64,000 bases of DNA from an uncultured Bacillaceae bacterium (GTDB taxonomy: Bacteria; Bacillota; Bacilli; Bacillales; Bacillaceae_L): positions 62,001 to 126,000 of the forward strand of contig CANMHG010000004.1 of assembly GCA_947497585.1 (NCBI GenBank), in the 5' to 3' direction. A program made the position numbers and the translations under genes. The notes beneath the pieces were generated by a model. It saw only the letters and a list, made by a program, of their open reading frames with translations, did no database searches and was not told the origin of the DNA. Below are positions 26,862-35,416 of the stretch, in pieces. Positions within the stretch are counted from its first letter, which is position 1; each line of letters starts with the position of its first letter.

Positions 26862-27723
26862 AATCATTGAAGGGCAAAAGGTCCTTGATGATATATCGTT
26901 TACGATCGGAAAGGGTTCCATTGTTGGCCTCGTTGGTAGGAATGGTGTTGGTAAGACAACATTATTAAGGACACTTGTTGGAATTCTTGACCCGGAACAG
27001 GGTGAAGTTTTATATGAAGAAGAGAATATAGCAGTTAAACCAGAAGTGAAAAGCCAGGTAGCTTACGTGCCTGATTCAACCGCAATATTCAATGGCTACA
27101 ACGTGAAGGAATTAGTCCGCTTATACAAAGCGATTTACCCAGAATTTCAGGAGGAAATATTTTACCATCACATGCAAGAATTTAAGTTGCCTACAAATCG
27201 CAAAGTTCGAAGCTTTTCAAAAGGGATGAAGGCATTAATGTTCATCATATTGGCAATCTCGACAAAGGCGAAGTTAATCATTCTTGATGAACCAACAAAT
27301 GGTTTAGATGCGATTGTGAAAAGACAGGTGCTGCAGTTATTGATTGGTGAGGTATCGGAAAATGAACTTTCAATCCTAATCTCTACACATCATTTAGATG
27401 AGTTAGAGAAGATTGCTGACACGATCATGATGATGAAGGAAGGAAAACTTGAATCAATCATTACGATGGACAATGCAAAGGAGCATTTTAAAAAGATTCA
27501 GGTAGTATTCAAAGGGGAATATCCAGAGGCCTTGGGACAACTTCCAAACATTGAAAAGATTAATCAAATTGGTCGAGTTTATACCCTTCTCATTATAGGC
27601 GATACTGAAGAAACGATTAATCAATTAAACACGTTCCACCCAATCTTACTTGAAGAATTACCGATGACCTTGGAAGATATGTTTATTTCAACGTTAGGAG
27701 GGGAAGACCGTGAAGGGAACTAA
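26836..27723 (+). CDS. ABC transporter ATP-binding protein
   Basis: A 295-residue ATPase: Walker A GRNGVGKTT (about 36-44), signature FSKGMKAL (degenerate LSGGQ), Walker B LIILDEPTNGLD, and H-loop STHHLDE. A C-terminal extension of about 85 residues follows the ATPase core. AGGAGG lies before the ATG, inside the gntR coding end. The permease gene overlaps its end by 14 bases. The set resembles the B. subtilis ytrABC-type export systems linked to envelope stress. Confidence 0.93.
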   Translation: MLTVRNLSKIIEGQKVLDDISFTIGKGSIVGLVGRNGVGKTTLLRTLVGILDPEQGEVLYEEENIAVKPEVKSQVAYVPDSTAIFNGYNVKELVRLYKAIYPEFQEEIFYHHMQEFKLPTNRKVRSFSKGMKALMFIILAISTKAKLIILDEPTNGLDAIVKRQVLQLLIGEVSENELSILISTHHLDELEKIADTIMMMKEGKLESIITMDNAKEHFKKIQVVFKGEYPEALGQLPNIEKINQIGRVYTLLIIGDTEETINQLNTFHPILLEELPMTLEDMFISTLGGEDREGN

Positions 27724-28780
27724 GGGTTTGTGGTTAAAGGATTATAAACAATCTAAGTTTATAATATGGGCATTTTGGCTCGTATCTTTGTATATTCCTA
27801 TAAAGGTATTTAAAGAAATTCAGCATGTAAATGTTGCTTTTAAATATTGGAATGAGGCTAATGAGAAGGGACCATTTGAATATCATTTATTTTGGAACTA
27901 TACGGATGTGGCTTTTCTCCAACTTGTTGTAGTGCTTTTATTAGCATGTACCTTAATTGGATTAGAGCGAACAAATCAAAGTATGGATTTCACTTTGTCA
28001 CTTCCTTTTAAAAGACAGACAATCTTGCTTACAAAATGGTTACTTGGCGTAATTAACATTGTATTAGCAACCTTACTTTCAGTCTTGGCAGCACTCATTC
28101 TTCTTAGCAATTCGATGTTGGTAGATTATATGGACCCTGAAATTATTTGGTATAGCGGTTTCATCTCAATTTTTGTATTAATTGGTGTTTACACATTTGC
28201 TCTATTGATAGGATTTATGGGTGCTAGTGTCATTTCTCAATTAGTTTTTAGTGTAATCTTTTTGTTATTTCCTATGGGAATAATGATGCTTATTGATCAA
28301 TTTTTCACATACCATTCAGAGGCTTTGGGACTGGGACATTTCTATCTTCCACCTGCAATTTATTCGGTTTTTGAGTATATAAGTTTTCCGATTCAACTCC
28401 TGCTACTTGATCGAAGTATTAATGGATTTCTTCATGAGTATATAAATGGACCAAACCAGCTAGGTGTAGAACCAATAATTGTACCAATTATCGTAACGAT
28501 TGTAAGTTTAGCGTTGATAATGAAATTTTCAAAAGCAATGAAAAGCGAAAATAACGGAAAGATTCTTGTCTATGATAAGTATCAACCAGTTTTTAAAGTA
28601 GGAGTATTCATTTGTTTTTACCTTTTAGGTGGGGCTATTTTTCCTGAGTTTATCTACAACTATAATGAGTCCAGGCACGTAATAACATATCATATTGGTG
28701 GATTCTTACTCGCCTTTATTGTTACCTATATTGTTTCAAAATTACTAGGCACTAGATTTTTACTAGGAAAAAGGGGTTAA
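27710..28780 (+). CDS. ABC transporter permease (ABC-2 type)
   Basis: A 356-residue membrane protein with about eight hydrophobic helices and a conserved TLSLPFKRQTI loop after the second helix, typical of ABC-2 type export permeases. The start is GTG behind AGGAGGGG within the ATPase gene. It is the transmembrane partner of the ATPase. The function is probably export of an amphipathic compound or remodelling of the envelope, inferred from the GntR partner. Confidence 0.88.
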   Translation: MKGTKGLWLKDYKQSKFIIWAFWLVSLYIPIKVFKEIQHVNVAFKYWNEANEKGPFEYHLFWNYTDVAFLQLVVVLLLACTLIGLERTNQSMDFTLSLPFKRQTILLTKWLLGVINIVLATLLSVLAALILLSNSMLVDYMDPEIIWYSGFISIFVLIGVYTFALLIGFMGASVISQLVFSVIFLLFPMGIMMLIDQFFTYHSEALGLGHFYLPPAIYSVFEYISFPIQLLLLDRSINGFLHEYINGPNQLGVEPIIVPIIVTIVSLALIMKFSKAMKSENNGKILVYDKYQPVFKVGVFICFYLLGGAIFPEFIYNYNESRHVITYHIGGFLLAFIVTYIVSKLLGTRFLLGKRG

Positions 28781-28841
28781 CATGAAATGATTGAGTTGTA
28801 GATGAACTTGTAGCAATGAGAAGAGAAGTATAATAGCTTTT

Positions 28842-28877
28842 AATGGAGTAACTCTATAAGGGTTACTCTATTATTTT
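28842..28877 (+). terminator. Probable terminator of the GntR/ABC operon
   Basis: GAGTAAC and GTTACTC form a perfect 7-bp stem with a TCTATAAGG loop, then TATTATTTT. Confidence 0.55.
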
Positions 28878-28945
28878 CCAAAAAATAATAGGTATACAGA
28901 ACATCTGTTTGGTATATAATAATCGTAACAAGGAGTGATGAAGCG

Positions 28946-29173
28946 ATGATGGGGATATTAAAAAGAGCATTTCATGAGCAGGCAACATTAGAGATTATTT
29001 ATATGTCAAAGGGTGGTATGGTAACTGGTCGTTTAATTAAAGTGATGGAGATTAAGGAAAATACAGTTATTGCTTATTGTTTTTTACGTAAAAAAAGAAG
29101 GAACTTTCTAATCGAAAATATCTTATCTGCTGATGTCCCAAGGCGAAGAGGTGGGCACAAGTTAGCAAATTAA
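28946..29173 (+). CDS. WYL-like single-domain small protein
   Basis: A 75-residue protein whose whole length reads like a stand-alone WYL-type ligand-binding barrel: AFHEQATLEIIYMSKGG, then VIAYCFLRKKRRNF, then the LSADV end. Such domains usually sit behind a DNA-binding domain; single-domain ones occur in Bacillus with no known role. AAGGAGTGATG precedes two consecutive ATGs. The assignment rests on pattern only. Confidence 0.72.
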   Translation: MMGILKRAFHEQATLEIIYMSKGGMVTGRLIKVMEIKENTVIAYCFLRKKRRNFLIENILSADVPRRRGGHKLAN

Positions 29174-29200
29174 AAAAAGAGCACCATGATGATGCTCCCT
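29170..29200 (-). terminator. Rho-independent terminator of the chemoreceptor gene
   Basis: On the minus strand GAGCATCATCATGGTGCTC forms a 9-bp imperfect stem followed by seven T. Confidence 0.78.
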
Positions 29201-29207
29201 GCATTTG

Positions 29208-30932
29208 TTACTTTAATTTAAATCTACGAACTTGGTTGTTAAGATCTTCAGCTAACATTGAAAGTTGGTCTGCAGTACCCGCAATTTCCTCCATAGAACT
29301 AGTTGTTTGTTGAATAGAGGCAGAGGTTTGTTCAACTCCTGCTGCTGATTCCTCTGATACAGATGCAATGTTTTCAATAGATTGACTCATTTGTTCACTA
29401 CGTACGACAATATCCTTTAGATTCTCAGAAACATCTTGGATTCTTGTTACCATATCGGATACAGACTGATTAATAGTCTCAAATGTTTTACCTGTAGCTT
29501 GAATTTGTTCAGAGCCTTTTTCAACTTGATGATAGCCTTCTTCAAGGGAGGTTACAACTTCCCCAGATTCCTTTTGAATACCTGCTACAATTCCAGTGAT
29601 ATCAGAAACGGAAACGGAAACCTGTTCAGCTAGTTTACGAACCTCATCAGCTACAACTGCGAAGCCTTTACCGTGTTCACCAGCTCTAGCTGCTTCGATG
29701 GCAGCGTTTAATGCCAGTAGGTTTGTTTGATCAGCAATTGCTTTAATTACACCAACAAGAGTTGAAATTTCTTTAGAATGTTTATCAAGACCTTTTACTT
29801 TTTCCACCGCAACATTAAAGATTTCATCGATGAAACTCATTTGATTGACAGAGGATTCCATTAACTGACTACCGTCTTTAGTAAGCTTTAAAACAAAGTT
29901 TGATGAATCATGAATCAGTTGACCATTCGTATTCGCAACTGTGATTTTATCGATAAAGGTAGACATGGCTTCTGATAGTTCAGATGAATCATTGGCTTGA
30001 GATTCAGATCCAGCAGATAACTCTTGCATCGTTGCAGCAACTTGTCTGCTTCCTTCTTTCACTTCATTAGCAGATTGTGTCAATTCTTCACTCTGGCTTG
30101 TAACTGTGCTAGAAACCGATGAAATCTGTTGAACCATATCCTGCAAGCTAACTAACATTACATTCATTGCAGAGCTTAGTTGGCCGATTTCATCCTTACC
30201 TGTGTAGCTATTTTCTTCAACTGTTAGGTTACCCTCGGAAATTTCCTTGGCCATTTTTATAACGTTGTTTAAATTTTTATGAACGATTCGGTTAATCAAA
30301 TAAACAACTAGAATACCTAGCACTGTAGATAGAGCTATTGCGATTAGTAGATTTGTAATTGCACTGTTTAAGCTTATTGAAACTTGTTTCATAGCTGTAT
30401 CCCGTTGGTTATCCAAGATACTACGTAAATCCTCTAGTTTTTTTACTACTCCACTGCGAAGTATTTGAGTTTTTCCACGGTTTAACAATGCTACAGATTG
30501 ATCTCCCCGTTTAATTGCTGGAGAGATTGTATTTAAAAAAAGTGAATTAATATCTTCATCGGCTTTGTCAATCTCACCTAAGATAACTATCTCTTCATTT
30601 GAAGTTAATTGTGGCTTTAATTCAACTAAAAACAACGTGAGAGACTCATCAATTTCATTATATTCCTTGATGTATGCCTCCTTAGGACTACTTATATAAT
30701 CTGCGATACGAGCATCCTTTGATCGGATTAGAGAAGCGATTTCAGTAATAATGATTGAGTTATTACTCTTTTTTTCTAGTGAAGCTAGTTCAGCTTTTAC
30801 ACCTTGAATCTGGAAAAAAATAACGACAGCTGAAGCACAGAATAAAGCAATTGATAAACCTAGTGCTATCCCAAACTTCCAGCCTATTTTAAGGTTATTA
30901 AACTTTAAAAAGCTTGGTCTTTTTTTAAACAT
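29208..30932 (-). CDS. Methyl-accepting chemotaxis protein
   Basis: A 574-residue chemoreceptor. Transmembrane helices at about 17-40 and 190-212 flank a 150-residue helical sensor (four-helix-bundle type, MCP-binding with SLEKK and ERGKT-like segments). HAMP covers about 213-265. The cytoplasmic coiled-coil ends in the highly conserved hairpin tip with [20 protein letters not shown]. It would couple an unknown ligand to CheA/CheW. A c-di-GMP riboswitch and terminator precede it, tying chemotaxis to the motile/sessile switch. Confidence 0.95.
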   Translation of the reverse strand: MFKKRPSFLKFNNLKIGWKFGIALGLSIALFCASAVVIFFQIQGVKAELASLEKKSNNSIIITEIASLIRSKDARIADYISSPKEAYIKEYNEIDESLTLFLVELKPQLTSNEEIVILGEIDKADEDINSLFLNTISPAIKRGDQSVALLNRGKTQILRSGVVKKLEDLRSILDNQRDTAMKQVSISLNSAITNLLIAIALSTVLGILVVYLINRIVHKNLNNVIKMAKEISEGNLTVEENSYTGKDEIGQLSSAMNVMLVSLQDMVQQISSVSSTVTSQSEELTQSANEVKEGSRQVAATMQELSAGSESQANDSSELSEAMSTFIDKITVANTNGQLIHDSSNFVLKLTKDGSQLMESSVNQMSFIDEIFNVAVEKVKGLDKHSKEISTLVGVIKAIADQTNLLALNAAIEAARAGEHGKGFAVVADEVRKLAEQVSVSVSDITGIVAGIQKESGEVVTSLEEGYHQVEKGSEQIQATGKTFETINQSVSDMVTRIQDVSENLKDIVVRSEQMSQSIENIASVSEESAAGVEQTSASIQQTTSSMEEIAGTADQLSMLAEDLNNQVRRFKLK

Positions 30933-30964
30933 TTGCGTACCTCCTATGTATAAAACTCTTTAAA

Positions 30965-31034
30965 GAAAAAAACTCTTTTCTCTTTGACGTAAATAGTTTT
31001 GAAGCATCATTTACGCAAAGCAGAAAAGAGTTTT
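30965..31034 (-). terminator. Riboswitch expression platform: long terminator before the chemoreceptor gene
   Basis: On the minus strand AAAACTCTTTTCT-G-CTTTGCGTAAAT pairs with ATTTACGTCAAAG-AGAAAAGAGTTTT, a stem of more than 20 bp with few defects, then a T run. It lies between the GEMM aptamer and the gene. Confidence 0.88.
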
Positions 31035-31041
31035 CATCATC

Positions 31042-31122
31042 CCATCTGACAACCCGGCCATCATAGCATTACGCTGAAGATCCGTGGCTTTGCGTCCCCG
31101 ACTTTCGACGGGTTTGCCTTTA
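31042..31122 (-). ncRNA. Cyclic di-GMP-I (GEMM) riboswitch
   Basis: Reading the minus strand from 31122 down: AAAGGCAAACC, a hairpin with a GAAA tetraloop (GTCGAAAGTC), then GGGGACGCAAAGCCACGG, the signature of the class, then a second hairpin ending GGCCGGGTTGTC. All consensus blocks of the GEMM-I aptamer are in place, including the tetraloop-receptor arrangement. Binding of c-di-GMP would alter the large terminator just downstream. Whether it turns the gene on or off cannot be told from sequence alone. Confidence 0.93.
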
Positions 31123-31162
31123 ACTTTTAGGAAATTAGCTATAGTCATTTAGTAATAGATTA

Positions 31163-31191
31163 ATTATATAGCGATATTCTCTTTAAGGCAA
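31163..31191 (-). promoter_or_regulatory. SigA-type promoter of the riboswitch/chemoreceptor unit
   Basis: On the minus strand TTGCCT and TATAAT are separated by exactly 17 bases, and the aptamer starts about 40 bases later. No SigD (TAAA-N15-GCCGATAT) promoter was seen, which is unusual for a chemoreceptor gene. Confidence 0.7.
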
Positions 31192-31227
31192 TAAAGGTTG
31201 ACGAAATATGTTGAAAAATTAGACATT

Positions 31228-32457
31228 TCATACGCTAGGTTTAACTGGTGGAAGGGACTTCGCTTTAGTATTAAGATTTATTGCAATCAGGGCAATAACG
31301 ATGGTTGTAGTAATTAATGTCCCGTGTAATATCCAAACCATTTTTGGTAGAGTAAGAGCTTCTAGTAAAACTGGTGCTACAACAAATCCTAAAGCAAAAC
31401 CTAATGATTTTAATAGCATACCAACTCCAAAGATTCTCCCCCTAATATGGTTATCAGTTTTCTGTAAAATGGTAGAGTGAAGCGTTGTAAATGTAGCATC
31501 AAATACCCCAGTAAAGAAAGCAAACGGAAAGATGATCCAAAGGTTAAGACTTGATAAAAAGACAATAAATCCGGTAGACATAAGGATAGCTGTTATGAAA
31601 CAACTATAAAATAAGCGATCACCATGTAGCCACTTTATCCTTGGAATAATCATTGTCGCAGTAACCGAACCAATCCCCCATATTCCCCAAATCATCCCAT
31701 AGTAGAATCCTTGACGAGAAGGATCAATATCTTCAGCGAGTAGCGGAATGCCAAGGTTGTGTGAGCTACCAGCAAAAGCTCCAATTAAGAATACGATGTT
31801 AACCATAAGTAGCATTGGGGCAACCATAATATAGGAATAAACCTCTTTTAGATCGTCTCCTATGCTCTTTAGTTTTTGTTTGAAACCACTAGCCAAAGCG
31901 GCTGCTTTTTTTGTATTTCCAGACGCCCATTTTACTTTAAAAAGAACCGCGGCTGATAACAGATAGGTTAGTGCATCAATCATTAAAGTTACTTTGTAAC
32001 CGAGGAAATCAGTGATTACTCCCGCACCAATAAAACCGGCAACAAGACTGATTGATGTTAGCCTTGAGATAAGTGCATTGGTTTCAAGGACTTTGTCTTG
32101 GCCAAAAATTTGTGGTATTTCTGAGTTGAAACTAACCATAAAAAATGTACTTGATAAGCCGATTAAAAAGGCAACAGATAAGATCATTATTGGATTAGGA
32201 AACGGAATTAAGAGAAGGATGATAATGGCCCTGAAAATATCTGTGTAGATCATAATTTTACGACGGTCATATCTGTCTGCTAATATCCCTGAGAAAAGAC
32301 TGGATAATACACCTCCAAGTGTACGAACAGCCATGGTAGCAGCCAGCCAAACTGTACTGCCTGTTGCAGCATACATCACAACATTTAACACAATCAAATC
32401 CATGAAGGTTCCTAAATCAGAGAAGGCTTTTGTATAAAGAATTATTTTTTTGCTCAT
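31228..32457 (-). CDS. MFS transporter, MFS_3/DHA3-like
   Basis: A 409-residue protein with about 12 transmembrane helices. LFSGILADRYDRRKIMIYTD contains the motif A loop (G-x3-D-R-x-x-R-R) between helices 2 and 3. The later GRIFGVGMLLKSLG segment resembles the C-terminal counterpart. The protein belongs to the same broad exporter group as the product of 21823 but is not closely similar. AAGGAGAACC precedes the ATG. Substrate unknown. Confidence 0.88.
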   Translation of the reverse strand: MSKKIILYTKAFSDLGTFMDLIVLNVVMYAATGSTVWLAATMAVRTLGGVLSSLFSGILADRYDRRKIMIYTDIFRAIIILLLIPFPNPIMILSVAFLIGLSSTFFMVSFNSEIPQIFGQDKVLETNALISRLTSISLVAGFIGAGVITDFLGYKVTLMIDALTYLLSAAVLFKVKWASGNTKKAAALASGFKQKLKSIGDDLKEVYSYIMVAPMLLMVNIVFLIGAFAGSSHNLGIPLLAEDIDPSRQGFYYGMIWGIWGIGSVTATMIIPRIKWLHGDRLFYSCFITAILMSTGFIVFLSSLNLWIIFPFAFFTGVFDATFTTLHSTILQKTDNHIRGRIFGVGMLLKSLGFALGFVVAPVLLEALTLPKMVWILHGTLITTTIVIALIAINLNTKAKSLPPVKPSV

Positions 32458-32580
32458 GTGGTTCTCCTTAAGGTTGTAATAGCTATATTTTATAGATTTC
32501 TAAATTATTTCGCAATACGAAGTTTTTATTTTTTTTCGAGAAGGAATGAAGTGCGAAAAGTTGGTAGATACTATCTGTGA

Positions 32581-32665
32581 GGATTTGTAGCTCAACTAAT
32601 AGAGCAGCCAACCGTATCATAGAATATGGTTGTGCATGTTGTAGGTGAAAGGCCTACCAAGTCCT
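32581..32665 (+). ncRNA. tRNA-like RNA with an extended anticodon-type arm
   Basis: The region folds by eye into an exact tRNA plan. Acceptor: GGATTTG with CAAGTCC (7 bp, one G-T). Bases 8-9 are TA. D stem: GCTC/GAGC with an 8-base loop. Single A26. Middle arm: 11 base pairs closing a 6-base CATAGA loop, instead of 5 bp and 7 bases. Variable region: five bases. T stem: GTAGG/CCTAC with a 7-base loop TGAAAGG. The D loop lacks GG, the T loop lacks TTC, and there is no CCA. A terminator follows. It may be related to the B. cereus pseudo-tRNA called tRNA-Other, which I recall but could not compare. Confidence 0.6.
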
Positions 32666-32678
32666 CCTACATAAAAAA

Positions 32679-32714
32679 TGAAAAAACAGCATTCAAAGGG
32701 AATGCTGTTTTTAG
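32679..32714 (+). terminator. Rho-independent terminator after the tRNA-like RNA
   Basis: AAAACAGCATTC pairs with GAATGCTGTTTT, AAAGG loop, T run. It may also serve the convergent membrane gene at 32718, whose strand shows T6 as well. Confidence 0.9.
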
Positions 32715-32717
32715 TGT

Positions 32718-33044
32718 TTATAGATATACAATGATAGATAGTGCGATTCCGATAACCATTACCAAAAGTGAGCCAATAAAAAACGGATTAACAAATACAT
32801 TGTATTTTTCTTCTGGTATAAACTTCATCTTTAACATATCTCCAAGGCCAGTGTATATATCATAACTTAGGCCAACCTCTGCATTCCTACCCTTGTTTGA
32901 GGATAACCAGATAGCTCCACTCATAAAAGCTCCAAACAGGAATAAGACATCATGGTAATGCATTTCTAAGATCCATGATAAGAAAATGCCAAGGATTAGT
33001 TCTATTATAATAGCTGTTACAGTTAGTAGTGTATAAAGTAGCAA
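32718..33044 (-). CDS. Small multi-pass membrane protein of unknown function
   Basis: A 108-residue protein with three hydrophobic helices (about 3-24, 32-46 and 87-107) and a polar loop with a YDIYTGLGDMLKMKFIPEE segment between the second and third. The start is TTG behind AAAGGGTGA. It converges on the tRNA-like RNA. I do not recognise the family. Confidence 0.7.
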   Translation of the reverse strand: MLLYTLLTVTAIIIELILGIFLSWILEMHYHDVLFLFGAFMSGAIWLSSNKGRNAEVGLSYDIYTGLGDMLKMKFIPEEKYNVFVNPFFIGSLLVMVIGIALSIIVYL

Positions 33045-33210
33045 GTTCTATCACCCTTTCATTTCACACAAATCGTATTTTACCATAGTTTTCTCGTTCG
33101 AAGAATATTTTATAAAAAGTGGAAAGGTAGATCGCGATAGATAGAGAATATATTAATGGGGTAAAATCGTTACAAACAATTGTAGACACAAGTGGAGGAA
33201 TAAAGAAAAG

Positions 33211-33765
33211 ATGAATAAAGGAAAGATTATTTATTTAAATGGAGTATCAAGTTCGGGTAAGACAACCTTGAGTAGAGAATTGATAAAGCTTTTGCCGAAT
33301 TATTTTCATTTTTCAGTTGATGATTTTGATTATATTATCGAGAAAATGGAAGATCGTCAAAATGATCGTTTAATTCCAATTGAGACTGAGGTTTTTTATC
33401 ATCAAACGATTAAGATGTTTTCAGATAAAGGTGTAAATCTAATAATAGATGATGTTTTACATGACAATATCAGCTTGAAAAGCGCAACTAAAACCCTTGA
33501 AGATTATCCAGTACTGTTTGTTGGGGTTCATTGCAATTTAGAAGAATTAGAGCGTCGTGAACGAGAACGTGGTGATCGAACGGTAGGACAATCGAAAAAT
33601 CAGTTAGGCTTTGTGCATCAAAATGGGGAAGTCTACGATGTTGAAGTAAATACTTTTAATGAAGATTTAGAAGTATGTGTGGCTCGTATTGTTGAGGCTG
33701 TGGATAAAGAACTCTTTTTACATGGGTGGAAGACAACCTGTGAGAAGTTAAAGATTAATAAATAA
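33211..33765 (+). CDS. Chloramphenicol phosphotransferase-like P-loop kinase
   Basis: A 184-residue nucleotide kinase fold. Residues 4-19 are GKIIYLNGVSSSGKTT, a Walker A with the serine-rich loop typical of chloramphenicol phosphotransferase (Cpt)-like proteins; SVDDFDYII follows with the family's catalytic Asp; RRERERGDRTVGQS is the Arg-rich lid. The ring of substrates in the family includes chloramphenicol and small hydroxyl compounds, so a drug-modifying role is possible but unproven. GGAGGAATAAAG precedes the ATG. It stands alone. Confidence 0.85.
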   Translation: MNKGKIIYLNGVSSSGKTTLSRELIKLLPNYFHFSVDDFDYIIEKMEDRQNDRLIPIETEVFYHQTIKMFSDKGVNLIIDDVLHDNISLKSATKTLEDYPVLFVGVHCNLEELERRERERGDRTVGQSKNQLGFVHQNGEVYDVEVNTFNEDLEVCVARIVEAVDKELFLHGWKTTCEKLKINK

Positions 33766-33849
33766 AAACAATTTAACCTTATATTTAAAGACCATGCTGC
33801 CATCACGATAAACAATAGAGTTGAGGATTTTTACAATTATCGTTTGGAA

Positions 33850-33885
33850 AATAAAAAACGCTGACAACATATGATGTCAGCGTCT
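33850..33885 (-). terminator. Rho-independent terminator of the double-GNAT gene
   Basis: On the minus strand ACGCTGACA and TGTCAGCGT form a perfect 9-bp stem followed by six T. Confidence 0.88.
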
Positions 33886-33898
33886 ATACAATTTAAAT

Positions 33899-34720
33899 TT
33901 ATCCTCTATACACATAGTAATCCTGAGTGTGGAATTGCTCAAATCCACAGGATTCATATAAACCTAAGGCACGTTCGTTTTTTATTTCAACCTCTAAATA
34001 AATATCTTGGACATGCTTTGCTTCATCTAATACAACGTTAGTTAACGCTTTACGTCCAATCCCTTTTCCTTGGTATTCAGGATATACAGCGAAACTATAA
34101 ATCCAACTTTCTCCTTGTTCACGGTAAACGCGTATTTTTCCAACCGTTTTCTCATCCTCTTCAATAATATAATATGTACCTTCTTCTAGTACTCTTTCAT
34201 TAAATGATTTTGCAGCTTCTTCAGTCATACCAAAACACTTCACATCTAACTCAATCGCGGCTAATATGTCTTCTAGAGAAGAAGCTTTCCTCAAAACAAT
34301 GTCATTGCTGCGCTCTAATGGGGAAGGGTTGTATTTCATTTGATATTCAGATATAGAATAAATACAGGGTAATTTCTTTAGGAACTCACTTGCTGAAACT
34401 GAGTCAGCCGGTGCATTCAGTAGGATTCTCTCAAACCCTTGATTTTTACAAGCTTGTATGGCTTGTTGAAAAAGGTTAGTAAAGATGCCATTGTTTCTAA
34501 AATTTGGATGAACCATTCCACATAGCTCAACCTTGTCACCGAATCCATAGATTCCGATGAAACCTACTAGTAAAGAGGAGTCATAAATAAAAAAGTCTTC
34601 AGTCTCTTGACTACTTCTAGTACGTAGCATATCCCAGTTTAATTTTAGTTTGATATTTTCATGCGATTCACAAATCTTTTGAAGGGATTCAATGTCTTGT
34701 AATTGTTGAGCTTTTAGCAT
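33899..34720 (-). CDS. Tandem GNAT acetyltransferase
   Basis: A 273-residue protein with two GNAT folds. The N-terminal half has HPNFRNNGIFTNLFQ in place of the Q/RxxGxG/A pyrophosphate loop and looks inactive or divergent; the C-terminal half (about 145-273) has YPEYQGKGIGRKALTN, the proper acetyl-CoA loop, and NERALGLYESCGFE. Such two-domain proteins are common in Bacillus, with unknown substrates. It has its own terminator and faces the GEMM-like element across the gap. Confidence 0.9.
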   Translation of the reverse strand: MLKAQQLQDIESLQKICESHENIKLKLNWDMLRTRSSQETEDFFIYDSSLLVGFIGIYGFGDKVELCGMVHPNFRNNGIFTNLFQQAIQACKNQGFERILLNAPADSVSASEFLKKLPCIYSISEYQMKYNPSPLERSNDIVLRKASSLEDILAAIELDVKCFGMTEEAAKSFNERVLEEGTYYIIEEDEKTVGKIRVYREQGESWIYSFAVYPEYQGKGIGRKALTNVVLDEAKHVQDIYLEVEIKNERALGLYESCGFEQFHTQDYYVYRG

Positions 34721-34867
34721 GAAAGTTATTCCCCCATTTAAATTAGATTCCTTTTTTATAATAAATGGAAATGGATAAAAAATACAGTTCTATTTTCAGA
34801 ATAAACTATACTTTTTACCTAAAATAGATTGATTGAAAGATAAGTAAATGGTACTATTTTAGTAATC

Positions 34868-34935
34868 TAGGGCAAACTTATGGTGCAAAGCCGCGGGTCA
34901 AAGGGTGGGATATCATCAAGACTTACGGATTGCCA
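34868..34935 (+). promoter_or_regulatory. Possible GEMM-like structured leader
   Basis: The sequence TAGGGCAAAC, then GGTGCAAAGCCGCGGGTC, then ACGGATTGCC lies just before the ATG at 34968. GGCAAA, GCAAAGCC-C-GGGTC and the GG-TTGCC end match the c-di-GMP-I aptamer order, but the first hairpin would be only about five bases of loop with no GAAA tetraloop, and no terminator is seen. It could be a truncated or variant aptamer acting on translation, or a chance resemblance. Confidence 0.4.
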
Positions 34936-34967
34936 ATTTCGTTCACTGATACAAAGTAGGGGGACTT

Positions 34968-35288
34968 ATGGAAAGGAATATCGAGCTAATTGAAACCATC
35001 CAACATTTCTATCAGTTATTAGATAGAATGCCGGACCGCCCAAGTTCAACGTACGATTTTGCATATTTTATAAAACAATTTTTACGTACAAAAGTAGATG
35101 AGGGGCAATTACTGCCGACCATCGAAGTGATGACTGTATTTAAATATAGTAAGCCTAAAGCATATTATTCTATGAGACAATTTGCAAAAAAGGATCCATT
35201 GTTACAATTTTTAATGGGATTAGACATGGATAAAGACCGTGCGGAAGAAAGATTAAATCAGCTACTTACACAAAATTTAGAGAATTAA
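34968..35288 (+). CDS. Small soluble protein of unknown function, 106 residues
   Basis: The product is charged and helical, with no signal or membrane segment; the N-terminus ERNIELIETIQHFYQLLDRM and the later MRQFAKKDPLLQFLMGLDMDKD suggest a small helical bundle. TAGGGGGA lies before the ATG. No family is recognised. The upstream leader resembles a GEMM riboswitch, which would make this gene a candidate c-di-GMP-responsive factor. Confidence 0.78.
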   Translation: MERNIELIETIQHFYQLLDRMPDRPSSTYDFAYFIKQFLRTKVDEGQLLPTIEVMTVFKYSKPKAYYSMRQFAKKDPLLQFLMGLDMDKDRAEERLNQLLTQNLEN

Positions 35289-35318
35289 AAAATCAACTAT
35301 TCTAGTTGGTTTTTTTGT
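35288..35318 (+). terminator. Rho-independent terminator
   Basis: AAATCAACTA pairs with TAGTTGGTTT (G-T steps) and is followed by seven T. Confidence 0.82.
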
Positions 35319-35416
35319 ATTATAAATCCTAAAATAAAATAATATACTTATAGAGGTGAAAATTAAAATAGTATATAGTAAGAGGGTAGAATTATTACTA
35401 GGAGGATCTTTTAAAC

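Noticed and set aside
32581..32665. A normal tRNA gene
   Set aside because: There is no 7-base anticodon loop on a 5-bp stem, no TTC loop, no GG in the D loop and no CCA, so no anticodon can be read.
32626..32865. A 79-codon plus-strand open frame
   Set aside because: It overlaps the tRNA-like RNA and terminator, then runs antisense to the membrane gene at 32718, with no ribosome site.
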